Translations under genes and position numbers: made by a program | Shown here: positions 9,115 through 17,591 of the stretch, in pieces | Layout of the letters: each line of letters begins with the position of its first letter | How positions within the stretch are numbered: position 1 is the stretch's first letter | Source: Alteromonas antoniana | GTDB lineage: Bacteria; Pseudomonadota; Gammaproteobacteria; Enterobacterales; Alteromonadaceae | Length of the DNA stretch: 42,546 nucleotides | Direction of reading: 5' to 3' | Assembly (NCBI RefSeq): GCF_019249295.1 | Contig: NZ_JAESDH010000033.1 | Location: 1 to 42,546, forward strand | Notes under the pieces: model-generated | What the model was told of the DNA's origin: nothing | Seen by the model: only the letters and a program-made list of their open reading frames with translations | The model's database searches: none

Positions 9115-9184
9115 TGTAAGGACTTACTGCTCACCGCAACTGAAACCCCTGGAGGTTACCAATTCGTTAGTAATGTTATTAATA

Positions 9185-9200
9185 TGGGGCTATGATGGCA
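9185..9200 (+). promoter_or_regulatory. Weak candidate sigma-54 promoter before prsT
   Basis: TGGGGCTATGATGGCA has the GG-N10-GC spacing and matches about 9 of 12 consensus positions. The -24 element is poor (GGGGCT in place of GGCACG). The predicted start near 9211 leaves about 22 bases to the ATG at 9233, enough for the AGGAG sequence at 9221. Proposed mainly because three better sites occur in the same locus. Confidence 0.2.
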
Positions 9201-9232
9201 CAAAAAGCGTTTTTCAGTCTAGGAGTGAGAAA

Positions 9233-11929
9233 ATGAAAAAGTCGTTGTTAGCTTTGTCAGTAGCAGTAGGGATATCGTTGACCGGTTGTGGTGGCAAGGA
9301 TCCGCAGGAATTAATTCAGTCAGCACAACAAAATATTCAACAAGGTGATGAAGCTGCAGCGGTGATTGAGTTGAAGAATGCTCTGCAGGAGGCACCGCAA
9401 AATGCGCAAGCTCGCTTTTTGCTTGGTAAGGTTTATACCGAGCAGGGCGCATGGGCTGCTGCCGCGAAAGAATTGGAAGAAGCGAAAAAATACGGGTTTG
9501 ACATCAACGCAGTGGCGCCTTTGCTTGCCCTTAGTTACTACTCTCAAAGCAACCTTCAACAGCTAGAGTCCTTATCTGAAATAGGAACCGGGCTCTCTAC
9601 CACTTCAAAAGCAGCAGTTTTTGCCTTTACCGCAATGACTCTCTTTGAATTGGGAGTTATTGATGAAGCGCAGGTAATGGTCGAGGAAGCAAAGAATGAA
9701 GCACCAGAAAGCGAATTCTCCAAATTAAGTAGCGCACTACAGGATATTGCAGCCGGCAATATTGATAGCGCAGATAATACATTGGACACAATAATTGAGA
9801 GTGACGTCTCGTTGCCTGAAGTGTACTTGTTCAAAGGCCAGATAGCATCTTACCGGGAAAACACCGAAGAGGCGGTAGCGGCTTTTCAGCATTATGTAGA
9901 AGCACGTCCGAAAGACTATCGGGGAGCAATTTTCTATTCCAATGCATTACTTCGAAATAAAGAGTTTGAAGAAGCGGAAGAGATTGTAGATCGCTTACTA
10001 GATGTGAGTAGCGAACAACCATTCCTGAATTTTATGAAAGCCACCGCGAGATTCGAGGCTGGAGATTTTGAATCTGCGAGTATTCATGCTGACAAAGCAA
10101 TACAGAATGGATATAACGATCGAAGCGCTCGCGTCATAGCTGGTATAAGTGCGCTAAGACTAGATAGGAAAGAGCAGGCCTACAACCACCTGAATACTGT
10201 GAAAGACGAGCTTGGACCAGACAGCACAGTCCTGCCATTACTAAATTCTCTGGCATTAGATCTTGGTTATGAAGCTGATGCGGTTGCATATCTTGATAAC
10301 AAAGATGTGATTTCCGAGCAGGATGTCCTGGTCTTATCATCTTTAACAACACAGCTTTTTAAATCAGGCGAAGTTCGCCAGGCCAGAGAAATTTCTGAAA
10401 GGTTGAAAAAGGCTGATGTCAACTCATCAGCTGCGATGCTATCCAGAGGAGCGTTAAGACTAACACTTGATGATGTTCAGGGGATCACTGATCTTGAAGC
10501 GGCCATCAGGTTAGAGCCTGATTCTGCATTAGCAAATGTATCTTTGGCACAAGCTTATATAGATGCAGGCAAATGGGAAAAAGCAAAGGAACTCGCGAAC
10601 ACATGGCTGGAACGCAATCCCGATTCAGCAGACGGGCCAGCATTGCTTGGAATCATCAGTGAAAAGAAAGGTGAAGTTGACGAAGCTCATGCTTTTTTCA
10701 CGAGAGCGCTTGAGATTGATAAGTCACACACGACCGCGAATATGTACTTTGCCAGAAAATACATAGGTGAAAATAAAGCTGATCAAGCAATGGAACATTT
10801 AAACAATGTGCTGGAAGAGCATCCATCTAATGTACCAGCGTTAGTTCTAAATTATCAGCTCCTGAAAGAATCTGGAAATGAAGAGAAGGGCCTTGCAGCG
10901 ATCCGGAACGCACTAGAAGCCGACGTAGACGGCAATATGCAATCTCTTTATGTTAATACGCTATATTCCAGCGGCCGTTATAATATGGTAATTGAGCATC
11001 TTGAATCTGTTGATAGAGCCACGTTTTCAGATAAAGAATGGTTGGTGCTGGCTAATAGTCATTTTTATGAAAAAAACCGTTCTGCGGCGGTTTCCGTGGC
11101 CAGAGAATGGCTTCAGAGTGAGCCAAAAAATACGCTTGCTCACTTTCAGCTAATTTCGTCATTGCAACTCGATGGAAATTCGGCTGAGGCTAAAAGAGAA
11201 GCTGTCAAAGCTGTAAGTAGCCATCCGAAAGTAGAAGAGTTCAAATTAATTCTTATCGCGCTATCACTTAGCTCTGATGACTCCAACTTAGCAAAGTCTA
11301 CGTTTTCAAAGCTATCATCGGAAATTAAAAATTCCGCAACTGGCGAGAAGATTCTTGCTCAGATAAAAATGTCCGAAGGAAATTTCGCAGAAGCGGAACG
11401 TACTTTTAAAACACTTTACAAAGACAGCCCTGATGACAAGCTTACGTGGCTTTATGCTAAGTCACTCGTTGCTCAGGGGAAAGGCGATGAGGCGTACGCT
11501 GTGTACTCCGATTATCTGAAGAATAAAAAACCTGATAGCTTGCAACTTTCTCACCTTGCAGAACTTGCTATTCGAACTGGAAAACGGCCAGAAGCAATTG
11601 ACAACTATATTGAGTTAGTAACCGTTGAACCAGACAATATTAAAGTGTTGAACAATCTAGCGTATTTACTCTTCGAAGCTGGACGGGCAGATGAGGCGTT
11701 AAAGTACTCAGATAAAGCCATGGAACTTGAGCCGAAAAATGCGAATGTCCGGGATACACATGCATCAGTATTGGTTGAAGTTGGTAGAGCTCAGGAAGCT
11801 ATCGAGATATTTGACGAGCTTTACAGTGAACGCCCGACAGACAAGAAGCTGATTCAAAAATACAGCGAAGCATTAAGAGCTGTTGGTGAAACCGAGAAAG
11901 CAAATGCTATACAGGGAACGGTGAACTAA
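9233..11929 (+). CDS. prsT: PrsT: XrtA/PEP-CTERM system TPR-repeat lipoprotein
   Basis: A protein of about 898 residues. The ATG at 9233 follows AGGAG and begins a lipoprotein signal peptide (MKKSLLALSVAVGISLTGC) with lipobox LTGC and lipidation at Cys19. Longer in-frame starts up to 9083 lack this logic. The rest is almost entirely tetratricopeptide repeats of 34 residues (A..F..AL...P.N..A patterns such as YIDAGKWEKAKELANTWLE), about 20 repeats. The size and lipoprotein start match the PrsT family, which accompanies XrtA exosortase. It is thought to sit in the periplasm as a scaffold for EPS assembly or export. It lies just upstream of the PEP-CTERM gene, which has its own promoter-like site. 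Confidence 0.9.
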   Translation: MKKSLLALSVAVGISLTGCGGKDPQELIQSAQQNIQQGDEAAAVIELKNALQEAPQNAQARFLLGKVYTEQGAWAAAAKELEEAKKYGFDINAVAPLLALSYYSQSNLQQLESLSEIGTGLSTTSKAAVFAFTAMTLFELGVIDEAQVMVEEAKNEAPESEFSKLSSALQDIAAGNIDSADNTLDTIIESDVSLPEVYLFKGQIASYRENTEEAVAAFQHYVEARPKDYRGAIFYSNALLRNKEFEEAEEIVDRLLDVSSEQPFLNFMKATARFEAGDFESASIHADKAIQNGYNDRSARVIAGISALRLDRKEQAYNHLNTVKDELGPDSTVLPLLNSLALDLGYEADAVAYLDNKDVISEQDVLVLSSLTTQLFKSGEVRQAREISERLKKADVNSSAAMLSRGALRLTLDDVQGITDLEAAIRLEPDSALANVSLAQAYIDAGKWEKAKELANTWLERNPDSADGPALLGIISEKKGEVDEAHAFFTRALEIDKSHTTANMYFARKYIGENKADQAMEHLNNVLEEHPSNVPALVLNYQLLKESGNEEKGLAAIRNALEADVDGNMQSLYVNTLYSSGRYNMVIEHLESVDRATFSDKEWLVLANSHFYEKNRSAAVSVAREWLQSEPKNTLAHFQLISSLQLDGNSAEAKREAVKAVSSHPKVEEFKLILIALSLSSDDSNLAKSTFSKLSSEIKNSATGEKILAQIKMSEGNFAEAERTFKTLYKDSPDDKLTWLYAKSLVAQGKGDEAYAVYSDYLKNKKPDSLQLSHLAELAIRTGKRPEAIDNYIELVTVEPDNIKVLNNLAYLLFEAGRADEALKYSDKAMELEPKNANVRDTHASVLVEVGRAQEAIEIFDELYSERPTDKKLIQKYSEALRAVGETEKANAIQGTVN

Positions 11930-12014
11930 TAAGGTGTCAGGATCTTTAACACTGATATATTTTGGGAAGCTGGAGATGCTGTTAAGTCGTTGTTTTTTAA
12001 GTTTTTTTAATTAT

Positions 12015-12030
12015 TGGCACGACAACTGCT
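12015..12030 (+). promoter_or_regulatory. Candidate sigma-54 (RpoN) promoter of the PEP-CTERM gene
   Basis: TGGCACGACAACTGCT matches 11 of 12 defined positions of the RpoN consensus TGGCACG-N4-TTGCW, with exact GG-N10-GC spacing and a preceding T. The predicted start is near 12041, giving a leader of about 83 bases before the ATG at 12125. PEP-CTERM genes in other bacteria are known to be under PrsK/PrsR-RpoN control, so the placement makes sense. Confidence 0.75.
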
Positions 12031-12124
12031 TTGTTGTTTGTGAAGTTAATTTAGAGCAATTAAGCAAACCATACATGCTCAGGCTTGCATAAATGGACGC
12101 TTTTTCGAAAAGAGGAAAATTGAA

Positions 12125-12823
12125 ATGAAATCTTTTATTAAAGCAATCGGTGCTACAGCGTTACTGGCCGCTTCAACTATGCCAGCTCATGCAGACTTGA
12201 TGCTAGATGGTTTTGACCAGTATGATCTGCAACTGTTTGATACGTCAGGCGACGGAACATCAGTTGACGGTACTGGTAACTTAGTCATCAATGTACCTGG
12301 CGTTGGCCCAGTTCCAGCTGAAGCATTTTATCAGTTAAACGCTTTAACCGATGGTAACTTGGGTTCAATGGTAACAACTTCTGTTGATACAGCACCTGAT
12401 TTAGACGTACTGGTATTCAGTGAAGGTACCAACCGTCAAGGTGAACTGACACTTACTTATTCATCAGTAGCGCCAATTCCATTTGCTAACTTTGGTACTG
12501 CCATCAAGTTTGATTACCTGGACATCGATGAAGATCTGGATGCAGAAATTACTCTTTGTGATAGCACTGCAGCGTGTTCAACAGTTGTAGTTACCATCCC
12601 AGGTTCTGACGATATGCCTGGAACGTTTTCAGTCAATCTATCATCTTTCGTAGGTGTAAATTTGTTTGACATCGTCAGTGCATCAGCTTTAGTAACCAGT
12701 GATGGTGACAACGCCGGTTTCGTTCTTGACCAAATCAGTGTTGTTCCAGAGCCAGCGACTCTTGGTGTTCTGGGTCTTGGCCTGATGGGCTTAGGTCTGC
12801 GCCGTCGCAAAGCTGCTAAATAA
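12125..12823 (+). CDS. PEP-CTERM sorting domain protein (exosortase substrate)
   Basis: A 232-residue secreted protein. It has an N-terminal Sec signal peptide (cleavage probably after PAHA, residue ~23) and an acidic, beta-rich middle with many Asp, Gly, Ser and Thr and one close Cys pair near residues 143-150. The C-terminus is a textbook PEP-CTERM tripartite signal: VPEPATLG at about 207-214, a glycine/leucine hydrophobic helix, then RRRKAAK. The exosortase XrtA, not in this window, should cut at the PEP motif. The AAGAGGAAAA sequence upstream is the ribosome-binding region. It is monocistronic, with a sigma-54-like promoter and a strong terminator, and is probably an abundant EPS-associated matrix protein. 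The middle domain has no family I can name. Confidence 0.92.
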   Translation: MKSFIKAIGATALLAASTMPAHADLMLDGFDQYDLQLFDTSGDGTSVDGTGNLVINVPGVGPVPAEAFYQLNALTDGNLGSMVTTSVDTAPDLDVLVFSEGTNRQGELTLTYSSVAPIPFANFGTAIKFDYLDIDEDLDAEITLCDSTAACSTVVVTIPGSDDMPGTFSVNLSSFVGVNLFDIVSASALVTSDGDNAGFVLDQISVVPEPATLGVLGLGLMGLGLRRRKAAK

Positions 12824-12842
12824 TTACAGCTAGCAAGCATTG

Positions 12843-12870
12843 AAAAACCCGGCTTTTGCCGGGTTTTTTT
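12843..12870 (+). terminator. Rho-independent terminator after the PEP-CTERM gene
   Basis: AACCCGGC, loop TTTT, GCCGGGTT, then a run of T. It lies 20 bases after the stop of the PEP-CTERM gene. The A-run before the left arm could also make it work for the opposite strand. Confidence 0.92.
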
Positions 12871-12921
12871 GTGGGTGAAGGTCAGCGACGATAATGGACT
12901 GCAATGCGAGAAAGTCTATCG

Positions 12922-12961
12922 TTACTCTGCGAATCCTGAAATAGAAAGGTTCGCAGAGTAA
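12922..12961. repeat. Perfect 12-bp inverted repeat, 16-base spacer
   Basis: The arms TTACTCTGCGAA (12922-12933) and TTCGCAGAGTAA (12950-12961) are perfectly complementary around a 16-base spacer. It lies in the convergent gap between the PEP-CTERM gene and the ThiF-fusion gene and has no T-run, so it is not a standard terminator. A related half-site occurs at 26432-26448. Confidence 0.8.
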
Positions 12962-12991
12962 AAGCGATCGGAGGCTCAATAGATAGGCGGT

Positions 12992-15016
12992 CTACTTCGT
13001 TATCTTCAACTCACTCAGAGGAAGTCTGACAGAGCGATACTTAGGGATTTCAGTTCTGCCTAACCGACCCATAAATACGATTTTAGACGTATTCTCCGCA
13101 CCAAAAATCTGCTGAAAGCGTGCTTCCATTTTCTGTGCGTTCTTTATCGTATCGGTATTGTCAGTAAATTTAACACCTCGTCTCTGGTACTCTGAAAAGA
13201 TAACGGGTGTCTGGCAAGGCTGGAAACCAAGATTCAATACTGCGGACTGTAACCAAAAGCGTTGTACTGCTCGGCCCGCTGTAAAATAATCCTCATCAGT
13301 CACGGCTTCTTCATCTGCGACAATCGCAAACAGCGCTGAAGATTTCACCGCAGGTACAAAGTCCATCAGGAACCTCGGTACGACAGTGCCGCCCAGATAT
13401 TTCCCCATAAACTCCAGTCGCGGCCAGCTTCTTAGTGACCACTTTGTTAGGGCTACCGTTAATGGGTCCACTCCGAGCGACTTCGCAGGAAGCTTGCTTT
13501 GGCTTATTTCATCATTTTCATTCTTATTTGTACTGGCGTCTTCAGACCGTGGTGTGAATTCAATAATATTGCTATGAACATTAAAGCCTTCTTTCATAGA
13601 CAGCCGGGTTTTACCGTTGCCATAAAGTAATTTAGCCATCGCCAGGCGCTCTTCTTTGGATTCTTTCCAAATCACGCTAAAGCCTGGTGGAAGAGACTCC
13701 TCCAGTGAAGCTTTCTCACGCGGTGTTAAAGGAGCTGTGCCCATGGGCTTACGTTGCACTGTACGAATAGGAATGTAGCTGTAAAGCTTCTGGTCAAACG
13801 TCGATTGTGTTTGTTCGTGAGCTTCCTTCAGGGAAACCTCAAACAAGTAGTGGCCAGGCTCGCCGTCACTAGCAGGTGACGAGTCTTCTTTTTTAAACGA
13901 GATATCTGCCGTAAACCCAAGCGCTGAGGCGGCAAGATCGATGTTTTCAATGAGGCAGCCAAGAGCTAGCTTACTGGCGTTGCCTTGCAGGTCATACACC
14001 ACCCAGTCACTGGTATCGGTACCATGTACAATACATCGATTGTCATCCAGTATTTCAAAGCGCCATACCTGTGTGTTATCTCCGCTGGGTGCCCAGCGAG
14101 CGATGTGAAGAACCTGTTCAATAGGTGTTTCTGATAGCGGTTCCTCTACTACAGGCGGTTTGTCCTTGAGAACAATTTTTTTGGCGATCTTAAATGCAAT
14201 TTTCTGAATCGGGTTTCTGTTGCCATTAGGGCGCCAGGTCTTTCTTAACTTATTTGTGTATGCATCAAAATGCAGACCGTGAGGCGCTGCGGGCACATTG
14301 CCGCGATTTAACAAAATCTTGAGCGTAAAAGTAGCAGCGGCGCCGGCACATAGCTTGACGGCCATAATTGTAGATGGCCCTTTGCGAGCTTTAAAATCTG
14401 CTTTGGTAGGATCGACCAGATAACTTCTCTGAAGCATGGCCGGAGAGAGACCTATAAGAAATTTTATGTATTGTTCTTCTTCCGTTTCCGCATCATTGAA
14501 TCGGAAGTATTCTTCATATGACATGTGCCCTGGTAAAAAGCATAGTAGCGCCGTTCCCATTCCCAGCGGCGCGGCGGTAACGACGGGGATCCCTTTTTCT
14601 TCGCATTTACCAAATAAAAGCTTTCTGGCATCTAATGCAAAAAAGTCCAGGCTGTCGACGTAAATATCTACGTTATCAAGAAATTCATCTACGTTGTTTT
14701 CGTTAATGCCGTCGTCAAACGTTGTTAACTCGCAATCTGGATTAATATCGCGGGCTACGTCCGCCATAACCTCACACTTCGGTTTGCCGACCGTTGACAT
14801 ATAGGCACCGGCCTGGCGATTGAAGTTGTGAACTTCATATTCATCAAAATCGGAGATAGAAAAACGGGTAAGACCAAGGCGGAGGAGGGTAACGAGGTGT
14901 TCAGCCCCTACGCCGCCCATTCCGGCTATGGCGACCTTTTTTGTTTTAAGAAGAGATTGTTCCGCTTCCGTTACCCAGCCAATATTTCTGGAGAAAGCCG
15001 ACTGATAATCGAACAT
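12992..15016 (-). CDS. ThiF/E1-like adenylyltransferase fused to a nitroreductase
   Basis: A 674-residue two-domain protein. Residues ~1-270 are an E1/ThiF/MoeB fold. They show the ATP loop GMGGVG at 32-37, DFDEYEVHNFNRQ at 56-68 (the Asp and the Asn-Arg-Gln of the adenylation site) and the DSLD segment at 121-124. I see no CxxC zinc pairs. Residues ~295-674 are nitroreductase-like: ARWAPSGDNTQVWRF at 306-320 is the FMN-binding motif, followed by an insertion-rich domain ending RLGRTEIPKYRSVRLPL. E1-type enzymes activate a carboxylate as acyl-adenylate, and nitroreductases do flavin redox chemistry such as azoline oxidation. The gene follows the LuxI-like acyltransferase gene by 19 bases, so the pair likely works together in an exosortase-linked modification pathway of unknown product. 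Confidence 0.82.
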   Translation of the reverse strand: MFDYQSAFSRNIGWVTEAEQSLLKTKKVAIAGMGGVGAEHLVTLLRLGLTRFSISDFDEYEVHNFNRQAGAYMSTVGKPKCEVMADVARDINPDCELTTFDDGINENNVDEFLDNVDIYVDSLDFFALDARKLLFGKCEEKGIPVVTAAPLGMGTALLCFLPGHMSYEEYFRFNDAETEEEQYIKFLIGLSPAMLQRSYLVDPTKADFKARKGPSTIMAVKLCAGAAATFTLKILLNRGNVPAAPHGLHFDAYTNKLRKTWRPNGNRNPIQKIAFKIAKKIVLKDKPPVVEEPLSETPIEQVLHIARWAPSGDNTQVWRFEILDDNRCIVHGTDTSDWVVYDLQGNASKLALGCLIENIDLAASALGFTADISFKKEDSSPASDGEPGHYLFEVSLKEAHEQTQSTFDQKLYSYIPIRTVQRKPMGTAPLTPREKASLEESLPPGFSVIWKESKEERLAMAKLLYGNGKTRLSMKEGFNVHSNIIEFTPRSEDASTNKNENDEISQSKLPAKSLGVDPLTVALTKWSLRSWPRLEFMGKYLGGTVVPRFLMDFVPAVKSSALFAIVADEEAVTDEDYFTAGRAVQRFWLQSAVLNLGFQPCQTPVIFSEYQRRGVKFTDNTDTIKNAQKMEARFQQIFGAENTSKIVFMGRLGRTEIPKYRSVRLPLSELKITK

Positions 15017-15035
15017 GGCGCACCTGAATGTGAAA

Positions 15036-15860
15036 TTAACTTTTCGGGCTTTTATTTACCGTCTGCTGTATGTGTTTAAGCATGATTTTAAAGCCAGGGG
15101 TTAATGTTTTGTAGAGAAGATCCTGATTAATATAGTAAGGAGCGCGTTTACCGTGATATTCAATCACTGGGCCGATTTGCTCAAACTTTATACCCACAAA
15201 TCCCATACTTCTGGCTAAACGCGGCTCCATCATGACATAGGCGTGTTTTATTTCGTTGTGAATGACCATCGCGGCGGCAGAAAAGTACAAGCCTACGGCA
15301 ATAAAGGGGAAGCATCGAAGCTCAGTTTCCGAATAAGTCGACTGGTTAATAACACCGGTCGCAGCACCCTGAAACTTATCCATTTGTCGGCGACGAAAAT
15401 CTTTAGGGACGGCTAATCGTGATATTTCGCAAACTTCGTGTCGCTCAAAAAACGCCGGATTAAGCTTGTCGTTGGTAATTGAGTTAAGACAGTATTTTTC
15501 AATAGGAAGTTGTTCACCCTGTTTTAAAGGTCTTACAACTCTAACGGTGCCGGCAAAGTGATCAGAAGATTTATGATGGATTAGGCAGTGACGGGAAAAT
15601 GCATCAAATTCATCCGTCTCCATGCCGTTTTCTCTGACTGGCTCGAAGCTGAGTTCATCGCAATACACGTTGTGTCGAATTTTAAACGATTCCTCACAAA
15701 GCGACTGACTGGTAGCCACCACTGGCTCCAGGTATGACGAAAAATGCTGGGAAATATAGTTTGCTTCACGCAGTTGTTGATACCCGGTGAGCAATTTTCC
15801 AAGCTTACTTTTTTTTCCGACAGCTTTTGTTAGCCTGTCCAACACTGAATGGCTTTTCAC
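15036..15860 (-). CDS. PEP-CTERM/exosortase-associated acyltransferase (LuxI-like GNAT)
   Basis: A 274-residue protein of the acyltransferase family found with exosortases (TIGR03694-type), distantly like autoinducer synthases. Telling segments are SFKIRHNVYCDELSFEP near residue 58, FAGTVRVVRPL near residue 103 and EVCEISRLAVPKDFRRR near residue 142. These correspond to the LuxI RxxVF, D-x-Y and E-x-SR motifs. It probably uses an acyl-CoA or acyl-ACP donor. It is the first gene of a two-gene leftward operon with the ThiF-nitroreductase fusion. Whether it makes a diffusible signal or modifies a polymer or protein is unknown. No sigma-54-like site was found upstream. Confidence 0.82.
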   Translation of the reverse strand: MKSHSVLDRLTKAVGKKSKLGKLLTGYQQLREANYISQHFSSYLEPVVATSQSLCEESFKIRHNVYCDELSFEPVRENGMETDEFDAFSRHCLIHHKSSDHFAGTVRVVRPLKQGEQLPIEKYCLNSITNDKLNPAFFERHEVCEISRLAVPKDFRRRQMDKFQGAATGVINQSTYSETELRCFPFIAVGLYFSAAAMVIHNEIKHAYVMMEPRLARSMGFVGIKFEQIGPVIEYHGKRAPYYINQDLLYKTLTPGFKIMLKHIQQTVNKSPKS

Positions 15861-15942
15861 TGCTTTCCTTCGCCGTTGTGCAAACTCTTAATTACATGGA
15901 AATAAGTGTAGCAGAAGGCCTGCAAAAAATTCGATAATTGTT

Positions 15943-16701
15943 TTAGTTAAACGCGCTTTCTAACTGATATTTAAGTAATGCTAAGTATTCATATATCGCC
16001 TTTCGAGACTTTTCAAGGGAAACTGCAGAAGGGCTGGCAAGGAAAAAGTCCAAATCGTCACTGCTTTGATAGTCCACAGGCGATGATTGCACCGCGATAT
16101 CAAGATCAATGAGCATGTTCTCTACTCTTGTGGCATGCGTTGCACTGGTTACCGCGAGTACATATTTATCTTCAAGATGAACCCGCGCGGCCTGTATCTC
16201 TGAAAACGTGTTCTCGCCTTCTCCTACTACTATTATGCTGTCAGACGAAAGGCCGACGCTAAGTAAAAAGTCACGAGCCTTCTGGGCATAAACAACCGTA
16301 TTGTCTCTCAGAAATTTTCCTCCAGACACCACTACTGGAATATTGAATTTTTTTGAAAGTGAAGCACTGTGTAGTAAGCGCTGTAAAGAGCAGTCTGCCC
16401 ACCTTGCAGTTTCCGGCATTTCACCTTTTGTGCTGTAATAGCAAGCTGGCGTGTAAATGACTTCCGATTTTTCAAATTCGTCGGTACTCGGGTATTCCTT
16501 TGGGTACTCTAGCGGATATAACAGAAGACTGGCTATCCAGGGCTGAGAAAAGACAAGCAAAATTCCTGTTCCACAGGAAATAAGAAATGCCGCTCGTTTT
16601 GTTTGATGGCGTAAATAAAAAAAAGCTGCGACTATGAGTATCAGAATTGAAATGGCCAGCGGCGAGCTGAGCACCAAGACAATACTTTTGAGCGCTTCCA
16701 T
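15943..16701 (-). CDS. YdcF/SanA/ElyC family (DUF218) membrane protein
   Basis: A 252-residue protein with two N-terminal membrane helices (ISILILIVAAFFYLRHQ, then a second after TKRAA) and a periplasmic or cytoplasmic DUF218 domain. Typical marks are IPVVVSGGKFLRDN near residue 120, VVGEGENTFSEIQAAR near residue 157 (E-x-NT motif) and VLAVTSATHATRVENM near residue 180 (Ser/His-rich active-site area). E. coli relatives ElyC and SanA affect envelope integrity and lipid carrier use. A member beside an EPS locus may influence undecaprenyl-phosphate handling. It is divergent from the protease gene, with a 58-base gap. The biochemical role is unproven. Confidence 0.82.
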   Translation of the reverse strand: MEALKSIVLVLSSPLAISILILIVAAFFYLRHQTKRAAFLISCGTGILLVFSQPWIASLLLYPLEYPKEYPSTDEFEKSEVIYTPACYYSTKGEMPETARWADCSLQRLLHSASLSKKFNIPVVVSGGKFLRDNTVVYAQKARDFLLSVGLSSDSIIVVGEGENTFSEIQAARVHLEDKYVLAVTSATHATRVENMLIDLDIAVQSSPVDYQSSDDLDFFLASPSAVSLEKSRKAIYEYLALLKYQLESAFN

Positions 16702-16759
16702 GTTAAGCCTTTGAGTTTTTATTTATGCAAAACAACAAATTATCAGAAAGGAGTCAGGT

Positions 16760-17515
16760 ATGAAAGTGATTAAGTACGGTTACTTCTGGGCATGTGTATT
16801 GAGTATCCTATTATCTTCAAAAACGGTCGCGACAGAATTTGTTGAGGTTGTTGAGAAAAATACACAAAGCGTCGTTGCAATAGCCGTTAATGCTCCAATA
16901 AAAAGTGCGGCTCCTCAAATTAAGGGTACAGGCTTTATTATCGGCGACGGCTCATGGGCCGTGACAAATTACCATGTGGTATCTGAGCCACTCGACCCGA
17001 CTATCGTTGAAGATTATGTGATTCTGGTGGGGCAGGGCAGTCAGGTAGAAATGGTTAAGGGAACCGTGGAAAAGATTGACCCCGCACATGATATTGCGTT
17101 GCTGAAACTGCCGAAAAAATTTACTCCGTTAACAATGTCTGCTGAGGGCTTGCTAAAGCCTGGCAGCAGCATCGCTTTTACAGGTTTTCCGATTGGCGCA
17201 GTTCTTGGTTTGTACCCTGCCACGCACAGAGGCTATATATCGGCTGTTACACCTGATGCGATTCCGGCTATGCAATCAGATCAGTTAACGCTGGAAATGA
17301 TGAAGCGTCTTGCGCATAAGAATTTGATTTATCAACTGGATGCGACAGCTTATCCAGGAAATAGCGGAAGTCCGGTATATGATCCTGTTACAGGAGACGT
17401 GGTGGCCATTATAAATAAGGTTATCGTGAGAGATACAAAAGAGAGTGCACTTTCGTCTCCAAGTGGGATATCCTATGCTGTGCCGGTTAAGTATATTCAG
17501 AAATTAATCCGTTAG
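16760..17515 (+). CDS. Secreted trypsin-like serine protease, PDZ-less
   Basis: A 251-residue protein with an N-terminal signal peptide (hydrophobic YFWACVLSILLSS, residues 8-20) and a chymotrypsin/HtrA-like fold. The catalytic triad is visible: His72 in TNYHVV, Asp111 in HDIALLKL and Ser202 in GNSGSP. It ends soon after the catalytic serine, so no PDZ domain is present, unlike DegP or DegS. The ATG at 16760 has a strong AAAGGAG site upstream. It is probably periplasmic. Its position between YdcF and the Tat-cargo block of the exosortase locus suggests a processing or quality-control role in EPS or cargo export, but that is inference. Confidence 0.85.
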   Translation: MKVIKYGYFWACVLSILLSSKTVATEFVEVVEKNTQSVVAIAVNAPIKSAAPQIKGTGFIIGDGSWAVTNYHVVSEPLDPTIVEDYVILVGQGSQVEMVKGTVEKIDPAHDIALLKLPKKFTPLTMSAEGLLKPGSSIAFTGFPIGAVLGLYPATHRGYISAVTPDAIPAMQSDQLTLEMMKRLAHKNLIYQLDATAYPGNSGSPVYDPVTGDVVAIINKVIVRDTKESALSSPSGISYAVPVKYIQKLIR

Positions 17516-17591
17516 ATTGTGTTGTCGGCTTTTTTTACAACGCAAATATTGGTTTCTGAAAAAATTTTTACGGATCAATGGGTTGAACTTG

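Noticed and set aside
9120..9145. Minus-strand GG-N10-GC element upstream of the FemAB-like gene
   Set aside because: The -24 element does not match RpoN, and the predicted start is only about ten bases from the ATG.
9083..9232. N-terminal extension of prsT
   Set aside because: It would bury the lipoprotein signal peptide that starts at 9233 behind AGGAG.
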